Of a stretch of DNA of 64,000 nt, positions 1-20,665 are shown piece after piece. The translations under genes and the position numbers were made by a program. Origin of the DNA: Pipra filicauda (taxonomy: Eukaryota; Chordata; Aves; Passeriformes; Pipridae); contig NW_024104453.1 in NCBI RefSeq assembly GCF_003945595.2, positions 62,001-126,000 on the forward strand, read 5' to 3'. The notes beneath the pieces are model-generated. The model made no database searches. It was not told the origin of the DNA and saw nothing but the letters and a program-made list of their open reading frames with translations. The first letter of the stretch is position 1, and each line of letters opens with the position of its first letter.

Positions 1-2196
1 TCCTGCCCCCCAGAACCCTGCAGCTGGGCTGGATGCACTTCCCTCCCACCCCCTGCTCAGCCACCACAACCATCTCTCTTTCCTTTTGCTGTGCAATCAC
101 CATTACTGTGAACAGACTGGATTAAACTGGCTCATTTTGCACTGAAATGGGGGAGGAATATCAACAGGCTGCTCTGCCAGGGGAGATGGAGGGTCTGAAA
201 ACCTTAATTAGGGGGCAGGTAATATTTTTAGCTCTCCCAACCCTTTGCTCACGGTGGTGCTGGGCACAGGGAGCTCTGCCTTCCTCAGGCTCCAGCATTA
301 TCCTTTCCCTGAGTCCCTTTTGTAAAAATCCATATTACTGAGAGCAAACAGATCTCCTCCCAGCCCGGGGGCCTGGTCTGAATTTTCAGGGGATGTAGGC
401 AGGAAAAAGCCAGTGTGTCTCTTGCCTAAATCTAAGCCTTTATATTTTTAAAAAGTCACTGTGAGGCGAGCGGAGCCCTGGATTCCGAATGCTCCGACAG
501 CCTGTAACCTTAAAAACTGTCCCAGTTACTGCCTCAGTCAGCAGGGCTGTGCTCATTTACATAGTGCTGACAGGCTGGCCCAAAAAACTTATATATAGCG
601 TGAAACCAAGAGTTGTTAAGTATCTGCCATTAATATGAAAATTAATGGGGAGATTTTCAAAGGCAAGAAGGAGCGTTAAATTGGAAGGGAATGTGATCCT
701 CTCCCCCCTCCCGGCTGAAAATTCAGGCTTCAAAAAGCTACATCTCAGCCTGGAAAATGCTTTTGTTTCCTGGTGTGATTCCATATGGGTTTGCACATGT
801 CCTGCCGTGACCTATGTGTGTAAAACAACTCTCTGAAACATGGCACCAGCCCTTCTCCTTTGCTGCAGCAAGAAAACATCTCTCTGGGATGCATTTGGGT
901 GCATGTCTGTGCTGGCCTTTAGTGTCCTGACACCCCAATCCCCTCCTGCCAGCACCAGCGAGGCACCAGTGGGTATTTATGGGTGCTGTCGCCACGCTGG
1001 TGGCATCCCAGGATCCTCAGGAGGTTTTGCTCTGGAGCTCTGCCCTTGTGAGTTTATTTTTACATTTACAAGCACATTCATTGACTGCCATGTGCAATGG
1101 GAGCCTGAGCAGAACTAGGCTGGAAAACAAGCCCAGCATCCCCCACCAAGCTCAGCTGGGGCAGGCAGGACTTGAAGGGAGATGGGGAGGGGGAAGCCAG
1201 TCCCAAGGTCACCAACCTGCCTGACATGCTGAGGTGAGCGGGAAGGGAGCTACTGGCTTGGGGTGAGGCTGGAATGATATTTGATCACCACTGCACAGAA
1301 TGTCAACCATTACATAATGCTCCCTGGGCCTAAGAATAGAGATGAGGCACTCGGACACGTGTAAAGGGGTGATGGAACCCTCGGGATCGTTCCCTGTCAG
1401 CCCCATCATCCTCGTGGGAAAACACCCCACCTGTTGAATTGCCTGGGACAGTCAGGAGATGAGAAAACGTGTGCCCAGCGCCAAATTGGAGGAGAGTTGC
1501 TATTTAATTACCCTTCATCACAAAACTCTCTGGGATTTGAAACGGGAGAGAAAAAGACAAAAAGGTTTTAATAACCAGGGCAGCCCTGGACTGGTAAACT
1601 GGGACTGTTTAACAGCTTTATCAGTGGCACCCAGCAGGGCCCAGCACTGCAGCACCAAACCCGGCCCTGCAGAGGAAACCACCCAGAGGAAACTTGGTTT
1701 CTCCCTGAAGCGTCTTTTTAATATTGTCCCATAAATCTGCAGGGGCCCTTGACTTTCTGGGAAAGGGAGAGATTGGGCTGGAACTGTGGCTGACTGAGCT
1801 CTTTTCTCTAACACCGAAGGACCAAAAGATATTTTAAGTTTTTACGCGACAGCTGAGCTTCTCGCCTCCCCCAAAAACCAGGGTCAGGAGCTTTATGAGC
1901 AGCACAAGTCTGGCAGTAAAAGCAGAAATACTGAGGGAGCAAGAAAGAGAGGGAGGGAGGATGCCTTAAAAAGTACCAGCACTGCCCTCCCAGGCACCCC
2001 GTGCTGCTTTTCGATGGCTGAGCTGAGAAATTCAGCAGGGAAAGGGGTTCAGGGCCAGGAGAGCTGGGGGTGTCTGAAGGGGGACACCGGGCAGAGAGAG
2101 GGGCAGGGGGAGGCTCGCTGGGAAGGTCTCACCTGTGGCAGGGCGGCTGCCGGGGGTCGGTTTTTAGGAAGGTGGGCGGTCTGCACGTCCCCTTAC
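1..2196 (-). other. IP6K3 intron after the first coding exon (runs off the left edge)
   Basis: No exon with IP6K homology, no interspersed repeat and no RNA gene is recognisable here. The stretch at 380-700 is AT-richer than its surroundings and low in CpG, which could be a conserved non-coding segment, but nothing in it can be named. Confidence 0.6.
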
Positions 2197-2389
2197 CTTT
2201 GTACTGGGGCGTGAACTGCCGCATGGCCCAGGGCAGCGACTCGTAGAAGCTGAGCTCCTGCGACACGAGCGGCTTGCAGACGGTGTGCTCGTCGTAGCGC
2301 AGCATGCTCGTGTGCCCGCCCACCTGGTGCACGAAGGGCTCCAGGGGCACGGCCAGGAGCTCCGGGCTCAGGGGGCTCTGGCCCACCAT
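2197..2389 (-). CDS. IP6K3: IP6K3, first coding exon (partial gene): inositol hexakisphosphate kinase 3
   Basis: This exon encodes the N-terminus of an inositol hexakisphosphate kinase, which adds a pyrophosphate to InsP6 to make InsP7 in the cytosol and nucleus. Read on the minus strand it starts [12 protein letters not shown] and continues through [24 protein letters not shown] and [18 protein letters not shown]. These match the N-terminus of vertebrate IP6K proteins; the spacing from the Met to the EPF.HQVGGH motif (about 17 residues) fits IP6K3 best. The exon has 64 codons plus one base and ends at a clean donor (AAAG then GTAAGG, 2196-2191). The ATG at 2387-2389 is the first ATG in frame. 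Catalytic exons (the PxxxDxKxG region and C-terminal part) are not in the window and must lie to the left. Position beside LEMD2, in the same orientation, agrees with the mammalian IP6K3 locus. The paralogue call rests on synteny as well as sequence. Confidence 0.88.
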
Positions 2390-2519
2390 GGGCTGGGGGC
2401 TCGCGGGGGGCTGGATCCCCCTGGGCAGCAGCACGGGAGGGTGGGAGCCCGAGCCCGGGGTGTGCAGCGTCCTCACCCGCGCTGGATCCTCACCCGCGCT
2501 GGGCTGTCACCGCCGGGAC
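2390..2519 (-). other. IP6K3: IP6K3 5' UTR part of the first coding exon
   Basis: On the minus strand a good acceptor (pyrimidine-rich stretch ending TTCTGCAG, 2520-2527) lies 130 bases before the ATG, so the coding exon probably begins at 2519 and an upstream non-coding exon exists. The UTR contains a 17-bp tandem duplication (2471-2504) that repeats the donor-like string GGGTGAGG. The frame stays open above the ATG but has no ATG there, so no N-terminal extension is proposed. Confidence 0.5.
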
Positions 2520-3039
2520 CTGCAGAACAGAGGGAATCGGGAACTGGAGTGAGAAGGGGGGACGAGCCACTGCAAAACCAGAGCCAGGCACCAAGGGTGA
2601 AGGCGGGTGGGATGAGATCTCAGTGCCCAGGGGCTGGCAGGGAGCCCCAGCCTGAAACACAGAGTCCAGCAAACACCCACTTTAGATCTGTTGGGGGCAA
2701 AAGAGACAGAAGGGAATTATCAAGAAACTTAAAATGATTTGCATCCTGGTTTTGCCAGCAAACCCCCAGTGCAGTGGATAATAACATCTTTGGAAATCCA
2801 TTTCTGTCCAGGAAAGCCTCCAAGTTGTGTTGCCAGGTGAGCAACACCACCTCTGCCAACCCCACAGGACAGATGTGACCAGGGCAGCACCATCACCCCC
2901 TCCTCACCCAGGAGACAGGAACAGCAGAGGGATGGGGGCACCTCCTGGAGGGACCTGCAGCTTCCCATCATGGGCAGCAGCTCCCAGGGCTCTGCCAGGA
3001 GGGCAGCTCAGCCCTTCCCCAGAGCCAGCAGGTACAACC

Positions 3040-3160
3040 TGACCCAGGAGCTGGATCCGATGACACACAGAGTATTCCCCATCCCACAGCAGGAGGCAAA
3101 GCTCAGGACTCGATGATCCCTGTGGGTCCTTTCCACCTCTGTGGTATTCTGTGATCTCTG
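3040..3160 (+). mobile_element. CR1 LINE fragment, 3' end
   Basis: The last part reads like the avian CR1 3' end (GACTCGATGATCCCTGTGGG, then CTTTCCACCTCTGTGG and ATTCTGTGATC). It is a short 5'-truncated, diverged copy with no coding potential. The left limit is approximate. Confidence 0.7.
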
Positions 3161-4827
3161 CTGCCTGAATCTCCCCTTCCCCTCCTGCTGTGGTCAACCC
3201 CCGAGCAAACAAGCACCTGGTGCAGGTGCCAGGTTTGTTTTGCACCTGGAGAGCTGGGATGGAGTGGGCTGAAGGCAGAGGAGGGGGAGAACAACCACTC
3301 CTACCTCCAAACCCACAAGCAGCTCCTTTATCTCCCCCAAGGTGGGATTTTCCCCCCCCCACTATTCCATTCTTGGGGAGGAGTTCCTGCTCTGCAATTA
3401 CCTTACCCAGGGGAACAAAGCCAGGCCCCAGCCAAGCAGTTTCCAGCCGGGAAGAAAGAGGCTCTTCGGAGCCTTTCCAGGAGTTAATAAAAGCATTTGG
3501 CATTTTGTTAAGTTGTGACAATTTTTAAAGAGGATTTTCTGCCTCGAGACCTGCAGGTTTGTTGTGGTTTGTTTTGTGTGGGTTTTTCCCCCCTCTTCCC
3601 TTCCTCAAAAATAAGGAGAAAAGCCAAAAGCAAACGGATTTGTCATAACACCTCTTTGGAGCAGAGCACAACATGACTTAAATCCTTTATTGCTTCAGAG
3701 ACATTGGTCCAAGGCTGAAACTCGGCTGTCACAACCCCCTGACAGCTTTGGCAACCTTGGCATTCCGAAGGGAGTTGGGGAAAAACACCCACACTTTGAT
3801 AAAGCTCTGAATGTTTTCTCCCAGGCAAAACTGGGAGCAGGATTTGCAGGAGGAGAAGGAGGTTCTTTTCAGGGAGTTTCTATTCGGAAGCAGCTCATCC
3901 ATTCGGAGCAGATAAATGTTCCCACAAACACTGAGCTGCTCTGAGCTCCCCTGAAACAAGACACTTGAAATAAATCACTTCCACTGGCTCAAGGTATCGC
4001 AAATGCCAAGAGATATTTACGTCACTAAAAATACACGGAATTACAGATAAATCCGTGTCCTCCAAGCAAACCAGAAGCCTTCAGTATTTTTCCTTGAGCT
4101 AAAGGAAAAGCAACCCAGGTGCTGCAGGTGGAGGAGAGGCAGAAAGTATTAGGGAAGGAGAATAGAGAGAATATTTCTCCAGAAATGGGGCTTGGAGCAA
4201 CCTGGTCCATGGAAGGTGTCCCTGCCCATGGAAGGGGCTGGACCTGGATGAGCTCTGCCTGGGTACAAGCCCAGGCTGTTGGGGACACCTCTGCTCCCCA
4301 GGTACTTCACCTTACACCCTGCTCTCACTCAGGGCCAAACATCAGAAGAGTCTGAGCTAAGCAGGTTATTTACTCCCAACTCCAAATCCAGCCAAAAAAC
4401 CCCAAGCAGATTAAATTCTCTAATCTTTAATTAGCACCTACTCCAGCCCATCCCAAAAGGAACTCGTGTGGCTCCGAGTCCGGGAGCAAAACGCAGCCAG
4501 CCTGGCCCTGGGAGAGAGCCCTCGCCTGGAAACCAGCTGGGTCCTCGTGGCAGAAATCCTCAGGAATATTAAAATCACTTTAAGAACAAGAGTTCTGTGC
4601 ACAGAACCATGCTCTTAGTGCTGCACCTCGTGGTCACCTTCCCCTCTGGGACCTGGCTCCCCAGAGCATCCCAAAGCTCCTCTGCAGAGTTTGAGCACTG
4701 CAGGGGCTGCAGGTTCCTTTTGTGCTTCATTAACAGGCAAGGCAAGAACGTGGCTGAGCTCTGTGTGTCCACAGCTCTGGCTACTGGAGCTGCCCTGGAG
4801 CCCAGGCCAGCCCTGCACCGAGCACCC

Positions 4828-5009
4828 AGAGCAGGGACACGGTGCCACCACCCAGAGAGGGGACACGGTGCCACCACCCAGAGAGGGGACACGGTGCCAC
4901 CATCCAGAGCGGGGACACGGTGCCACCACCCAGAGAGGGGACACGGTGCCACCACCCAGAGAGGGGACACGGTGCCACCACCCAGAGAGGGGACACGGTG
5001 CCACCACCC
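4828..5009. repeat. 26-bp minisatellite, 7 copies
   Basis: Seven consecutive 26-bp units, each starting AGAG(A/C)(G/A)GGGACACGG and ending TGCCACCA(C/T)CC, with only three point differences among copies. The unit is not a multiple of 3, so frames crossing it cycle through the three phases and stay open on both strands; this explains the overlapping long open frames and argues against coding. The near identity of copies suggests recent expansion. Confidence 0.95.
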
Positions 5010-7044
5010 AGCACAGAAACGGGCACAGGTCCCCTCACCCCCCTGCCCAGTTTCCCTCCACACCGCCCAGCACCACCAGCCCCTCCTGCCCAGCCTGGTG
5101 CCTTCTGGTGGTGCCACGAGGACGATGGAGAACCAGGAGCCCCCAGGCCCATGTCTGCAGCCCCTGGGCTGCTCCAGAGGTTCCCAGCAGCCCCCCAGTG
5201 CCAGATGTCCCTGCTGTTCCCGTCCCTTCCCGCCAGCCAGGGCCGTGCTTGGAGCCTTCCTAATAACATCCTGCCCACCCTCCAAAGCCATGTTCACGCT
5301 GCCCCTCCTGCCCCTGCCCTGCCCTGGCTCTCACCTGTGTGTGCAGGTGAGACACCTCCCTCGGGGGCACCTCGGGGTGCTGCCAGCGCTGCTCTCTCCT
5401 GCTTCTCGCTGTGTCTCCAGGGCAAGGAATGAGGGAAGGGTTGGGCATGGCCCGAGTGCGGCGGCGCTGGCAGGAGCCCGGAATGTCCAGCTGACAGCTG
5501 AGCCGTGCCCGGGAGAAACCCTGCGTGGGACAGGGATCAGCCCAGGCCAGAGCTTGGGACCTGCCTGTGCTCGGCCTTCCAGCAAGGCCACGCTCCAGCC
5601 TCTTGGGCAATCGGCTCTCCAGGAAAACAACTGGCCCTTTGGGCCAGGCTGTTCTCCACTGGCCCGCCCCTGTGTTTACCACCTCCCTGCAGAGCGGGCT
5701 GGGGCTGGGGCTGGGAAAGGGATGGATATCTGGAGCTTCCCGGAGCTCCCAAATCCACCTGCTGGGTGGGAAAACACACCAGGGAGACTGGGGAGGAGAG
5801 ACCCAGGGGCTGCGAGCCAGGAATGGGGTGGTGAGGGGCTGGGGTGCTGTGGGACACCAAATCACCCATCTCTGTGGTATTAATGGCAAGGGGGGCAATG
5901 CCCAGGGAGAGAGGAGGGTTTGCCCAAAGCTGGGCAGCAGGTGAGAGGATCCAGAGACATGGGAGCGGTGTGGGGAATGGAAAAATCCCAGGGAACTTCC
6001 TGCCAGGGCCAGGCTGTCTCCTGCAGCCAGGCAAGGACAGCGTGTGCCCCCAGCCCGGTGTCCTCTCCAGCGTGTGCCCAGGGCAGGCTCTGGACATGCT
6101 GTGCCAGCCTGTGCCAGCCCCTGCACCCCAAGGAGAGGGACCCACGTGTTATTTAGGGGATCACAAGGCAAACACAACCTGGGCAGTGCCTGGGACAAGG
6201 AGGGGATGTGCCCACTCCCACCCCCAGTCCCAGACCAGTCCCCAACAGGACCTTGAGGACTTCAGCAAACCCCTGCCCAGGCCTGGGGCCCCAGGGCTGC
6301 CATGGGGGCTTTGCAGCAAACAGCAGCAGGTTGGGAATTGCATGTGGAATTACACCAAACAGGACCATTTCCTAACCCTGAATATATTGCAGTTGTAACT
6401 TAGCAACCTCAGCTGGGTAAGAGCATCCCGACAGGAATGCGGGTCCTGAGGAGATGCAGCCATGCAGCCTTTTCTGTTCCCAAACCTTAGACACGACTCT
6501 GCCAGAGGAGGCAGCTCCTGACAGCCACAGAACCACCCTCCTGTGCCGCTGGAAATCCCCCCCTTTGTCACTCAGACCCACAGGATGAGATCAATTAAAC
6601 ATTTCTTTAACCAAACACGAGCCAACCATGTTACACAACAGTGACTGAGGGACCACTCCTGCCACTTCAGGGGACCTGGGAGGTGGAACTGGCAGGAGAT
6701 GTTCCACCAACACTCGGGTGAGGGAAGGATTGAAACACTCAAGGAAAATGAGCCCTGAAGACAACCTGGTTTACCATCAAGACGTGCTTATGTGCAACAG
6801 CCTCGGAGCAGGGCAGGGACATCCATCCCACTCCATCCTCATTACTTCCCTCATCACTTCCCAGTCTTCCTATACCATCACCTGGCACATGTCCCAAAAG
6901 TGCACTGAGCTCACCACGGCCTGAGGGTGCTCCAAGGCACAGGATCAGCAGCAGCTTCTGGGAAATGGAGCTCCCCGGGGCAGATCCACCTGATCCGAGC
7001 AAAACCACCTGGAACAGTCTGTGATTTCTCCATTAAAAATAAAG

Positions 7045-8945
7045 GTAACAGTTATTTGTAATAAATTTATTTTTTATATCGATTTACAGAGCTAAATGGA
7101 ACATATAAACAGCACCAAGCCATTGAAGTTTGTTCTACAAAACCAGGTTTAATACAAAAGGATGACGGCAACGCCTCACTCTGCGCTTCTGGACGGTTAA
7201 AAAAGCTCACCCAAGCCCCACAAAGAGTTTAAAAAGGTTTAAGAATGTAGGCACCAGTGTTTGAGAGAATTTGTATGGCAGCAGTGACAATCTTGTTACA
7301 TTTTGGGAGAATCAAGGCTGCTTTCATTTTATTCCCTATTTATTACAGTGAGAGGAGCTGATCCTTCCCCTGAAGAGCTGTTGAGTCTCCTGCCCAAACA
7401 CCCAACTTTCACAACCAAAAATATGGGGTAACAGGCAGCTCCACACAGGATATTCCCCATTTAATGGGAAAGACCTCCCTGTGTTTTGTTCCTGGAGGAA
7501 CCCACTCCCTCCACCCATTCCGGGGGATGTCCAGGAGCAGGAGATCCCTGTGGAGCCCCAGCAGCCCAGGGGGTGCCAGGCAGACTCCCCACCCAGGGAG
7601 GTGTGGGGAGAGCTGCAGACCCTGCCAGGGGAGCAGGGACTGGCACAAGGAGCAGGGATGTGGCATCCCCTGCCCAGGAGGGAGCAGGGCTGTGGCTGCC
7701 CCAGCCCGCCCAGAGCTCTCCGTGCATCCAGCCTCGGGATGTTCTCCTCAAGGACAACATCCACAGGACACAGGGCTCAAATCAACACTGGCTTCACTCT
7801 GCAGTTCTCCTGCCTGATGCCAGCAATGGGTTTGGTCCCTGCAGCCCCACGAGCTGTTGCACAGCCCTGGGAAGAGCAGAGCAGCCACATCTCTGCTGAG
7901 CCCAAACTGCCACACACTGGTGCCATTTCCTTGGAAACAAACACTCGTTTGCTGGACATGAAAAGCAGCTGAAGTAACCAAGTGATTACAGACACAAGAC
8001 ACGGAGCAGGGCCGGGAGCTGCTCCCGGGACCCGCGGGGGCTGCAGGAATCCTGCAATCCCTGTGCTGGCACATCCCTGCTCCAGCACAAGCACAGACAT
8101 TGCAGCTGCCCAGCATAAACATGAACACTCAGTCCTCAAAGCCCTCCCAAAGCTGCCCTTTAATAGCCACAGACCAATCCCCGTGGCTGCAGCCACAGCA
8201 AAGCGCCTTTGGAAGCTTCCAATATCCTTTATTTTCCGCCCAAATTCCCCCCACCCCCCTAAAATCATAAAGCACACAGACTGCAGACTTAAAAGTGTAA
8301 CAGGGTCACAACCTCTCTCCATCCCCCCAGCCCAGCCCAAACCACCAAGGCACGTGAGGCTGCCTCCCTCCTCCAGGCCCAGCTTCACTCCATTCCCCCT
8401 CTGCCCCACTTTGGAAGGGTGAAGCCAACACATCTTCCTCGCTGGGAAGCAGCGAGTGCTTACATCCCTCTCTGTCCTGACTAAAACAGATTCTAACAAA
8501 ACACACCTGAACTGCCACCCTAATGTTTCCATGGGAAATGTCATCTTTAAGCACATTGCCTGGTGGACACTGCCACCAGTTGGCCTTTGCAGAATTGAGG
8601 TCAAATTTTGCACCCCCGGGCTCTGGCAGAGACGCCCCAGCCCCTGAGAGCAGCTGTGCTTTTACTCTTTGTAAGTCGTTGCTCGCTTGCCACGGGAGCC
8701 AGGTCTCTGTGGAAGGCTCACTTTGGTGCAATTCCAGCTTCCCACCAGCTCAAGCCCATCTTCTTTCCAAGCCAACGTTATTGCCCTGAATTTGCGTGTG
8801 TGAAGATTTTCAGAAAGAAGAGCAAACAGACACGTGCAACCCCAACCCTCGGGCCCTGCTCCTCCCACCACCAGCGAGGGGCCTGTCCCCTTGCAGAGGT
8901 CCATGTCCACATCCACATCCACAGCTGCTCCACTCCTGCTCCTCC
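7045..8945 (-). other. LEMD2: LEMD2 3' UTR
   Basis: After the TGA at 8946-8948 no further exon is needed. Minus-strand AATAAA signals occur at 7339-7344, 7328-7333 and 7065-7070, giving a 3' UTR of about 1.6 to 1.9 kb. The terminal part is AT-rich, unlike the GC-rich DNA beyond it, as expected of a transcript end. Which signal is used cannot be told from sequence. Confidence 0.6.
7065..7344 (-). terminator. LEMD2: LEMD2 polyadenylation signals
   Basis: Three AATAAA hexamers on the minus strand (seen as TTTATT on the plus strand at 7065-7070, 7328-7333 and 7339-7344). The last in transcript order, 7065-7070, is followed by T-rich minus-strand sequence. Confidence 0.6.
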
Positions 8946-19482
<10,537 letters not shown>

Positions 19483-19720
19483 GGCCGCGCCAGGCCCCGC
19501 CGGAAGCGCCCCGCAGGCGGGAAGCGCCGCCGCCATGTTGGGAGGGGCCCGGCGCGCCCCAGCGCCGCCATCTTGGGAAGGGCAGACAAGGAGGCGGGGC
19601 GGGCGCCATGTCGGGGAGGTCGAGGGGAGCGCTGCTGCCCTGAGGGATCGGAGGGAACGGGCGGCGGGAGCTGCTGCTCCCCTCGGGACAGGGGAGAAGG
19701 GGCGAGAAATGGAGAAAGCA
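19483..19720 (-). promoter_or_regulatory. LEMD2: LEMD2 CpG-island promoter with YY1-type motifs
   Basis: The area around the start codon is very GC- and CpG-rich and lacks a TATA box. A perfect YY1-type core (minus-strand CCAAGATGGCGGC, 19564-19576) and a one-mismatch relative (19529-19541) sit within 100 bp upstream of the annotated start, a common arrangement in TATA-less housekeeping promoters. The second motif contains an in-frame ATG (19534-19536). The transcription start is not determinable. Confidence 0.55.
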
Positions 19721-20339
19721 AAGGGCAAAAGCAGCCTCAGCGCTGGGGTCGGCCAGTGTCACTGCCCGCGACAGTGACGGGTTGTCCCCCCCTCGAGCAT
19801 CTCCCACCTCACCCCGACCAAGCCACACCGATGTTCTGACGCTTTTAGGGCCGTTCTCCCCAAAAATGTGTCTTTCCCAGCCATCTGCCAGCCCCACACA
19901 CATTGCCTTCACCGCTGCCAAGTCACCGCCAGCGGCTGGAGCCCGGCCAGCGCCTTCGTGGGATCAGGGGCCGGAGCCCAGGGATGATTCCCGGGAAGGA
20001 GGGTCCCCGCACGCTCCACAGCACAAAACAGCAGAACCAAGCATCGACTTGTAAATTTGTTTTGGCAGGGCAGTGATGTGCAGTAATTGCTTTTTCCTGC
20101 TCCCGCCTCTAAAGAAAGTAATGACAGTGGCTGAAATACTGTGGTGTAATATCGGAATTTAATTAAAGAGAACGAGAAAGCGGCGATGAATGCACGGGCT
20201 GGATGTGTGCCGCTGGTGTTGGGATCGAGGTGTGATACCGGAGTGGGAGACATGCCATGGTCCCTTGGGAATGGGACCCACAAGGAGTGGGAGGCTCGGG
20301 GGGATGCTCGGCCTGGATGAGACGGGAAGAGCTGAGCTG

Positions 20340-20665
20340 TGCATTCCTGACATGAATCCCAGAATCACTGAGGCTGGAAAAGACCTCCAAGACCTTGGAG
20401 TCCAACCTATGACCAATCCCCACCTTGTCCCCCAGCCCAGAGCACTGAGTGCCACGTCCAGTCCGTCCTTGGACACCTCCAGGGATGGGGACTCCACCAC
20501 CTCCCTGGGAGCCCCTTCCAATGCCTGACCCCACCAATGCCTCCTCGTGTCCCACCTGAACCTCCACTGATGCATCTTGAGGCCATGTCCTTTCATCCCG
20601 TTGCTAATCCTTCTTTCGGGACCCTCTTCCTTGTTCAGGGCTCCAAAGTTCACCTCCCTCTCCCC
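20340..20665 (-). mobile_element. CR1 LINE fragment, 3' end
   Basis: Reverse-complement CR1: AATCCCAGAATCACTGAGGC, AAAGACCTCCAAGACCTTGG, then CCCAGAGCACTGAGTGCC, TTGGACACCTCCAGGGATGG and GAGCCCCTTCCAATGCCTGA, continuing into the upstream conserved part. About 320 bp, non-coding. Confidence 0.88.

Larger units (their letters stand above)
2520..7040. other. Non-coding region between IP6K3 coding start and LEMD2 3' end
   Basis: The non-coding first exon and promoter of IP6K3 should lie here, but I could not identify them. Recognisable contents are a CR1 3' end (about 3040-3160), a 26-bp minisatellite (4828-5009) and a G-rich tract (about 5692-5722) of four G-runs separated by CT, a candidate G-quadruplex. 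Long open frames at 4597-6200 on both strands are products of the minisatellite and high GC, with no protein family resemblance. Confidence 0.55.

Noticed and set aside
2390..2476. N-terminal extension of IP6K3 upstream of the ATG
   Set aside because: The frame is open but has no ATG above 2389; the first codon of the longer frame is GTG, and known IP6K3 proteins start at the equivalent of 2389.
4597..5883. A 428-residue open frame on the plus strand, and partners up to 312 residues on the minus strand (5260-6198)
   Set aside because: They run through the 26-bp minisatellite and very GC-rich DNA, are open in several frames at once, have no domain resemblance and no splice logic.
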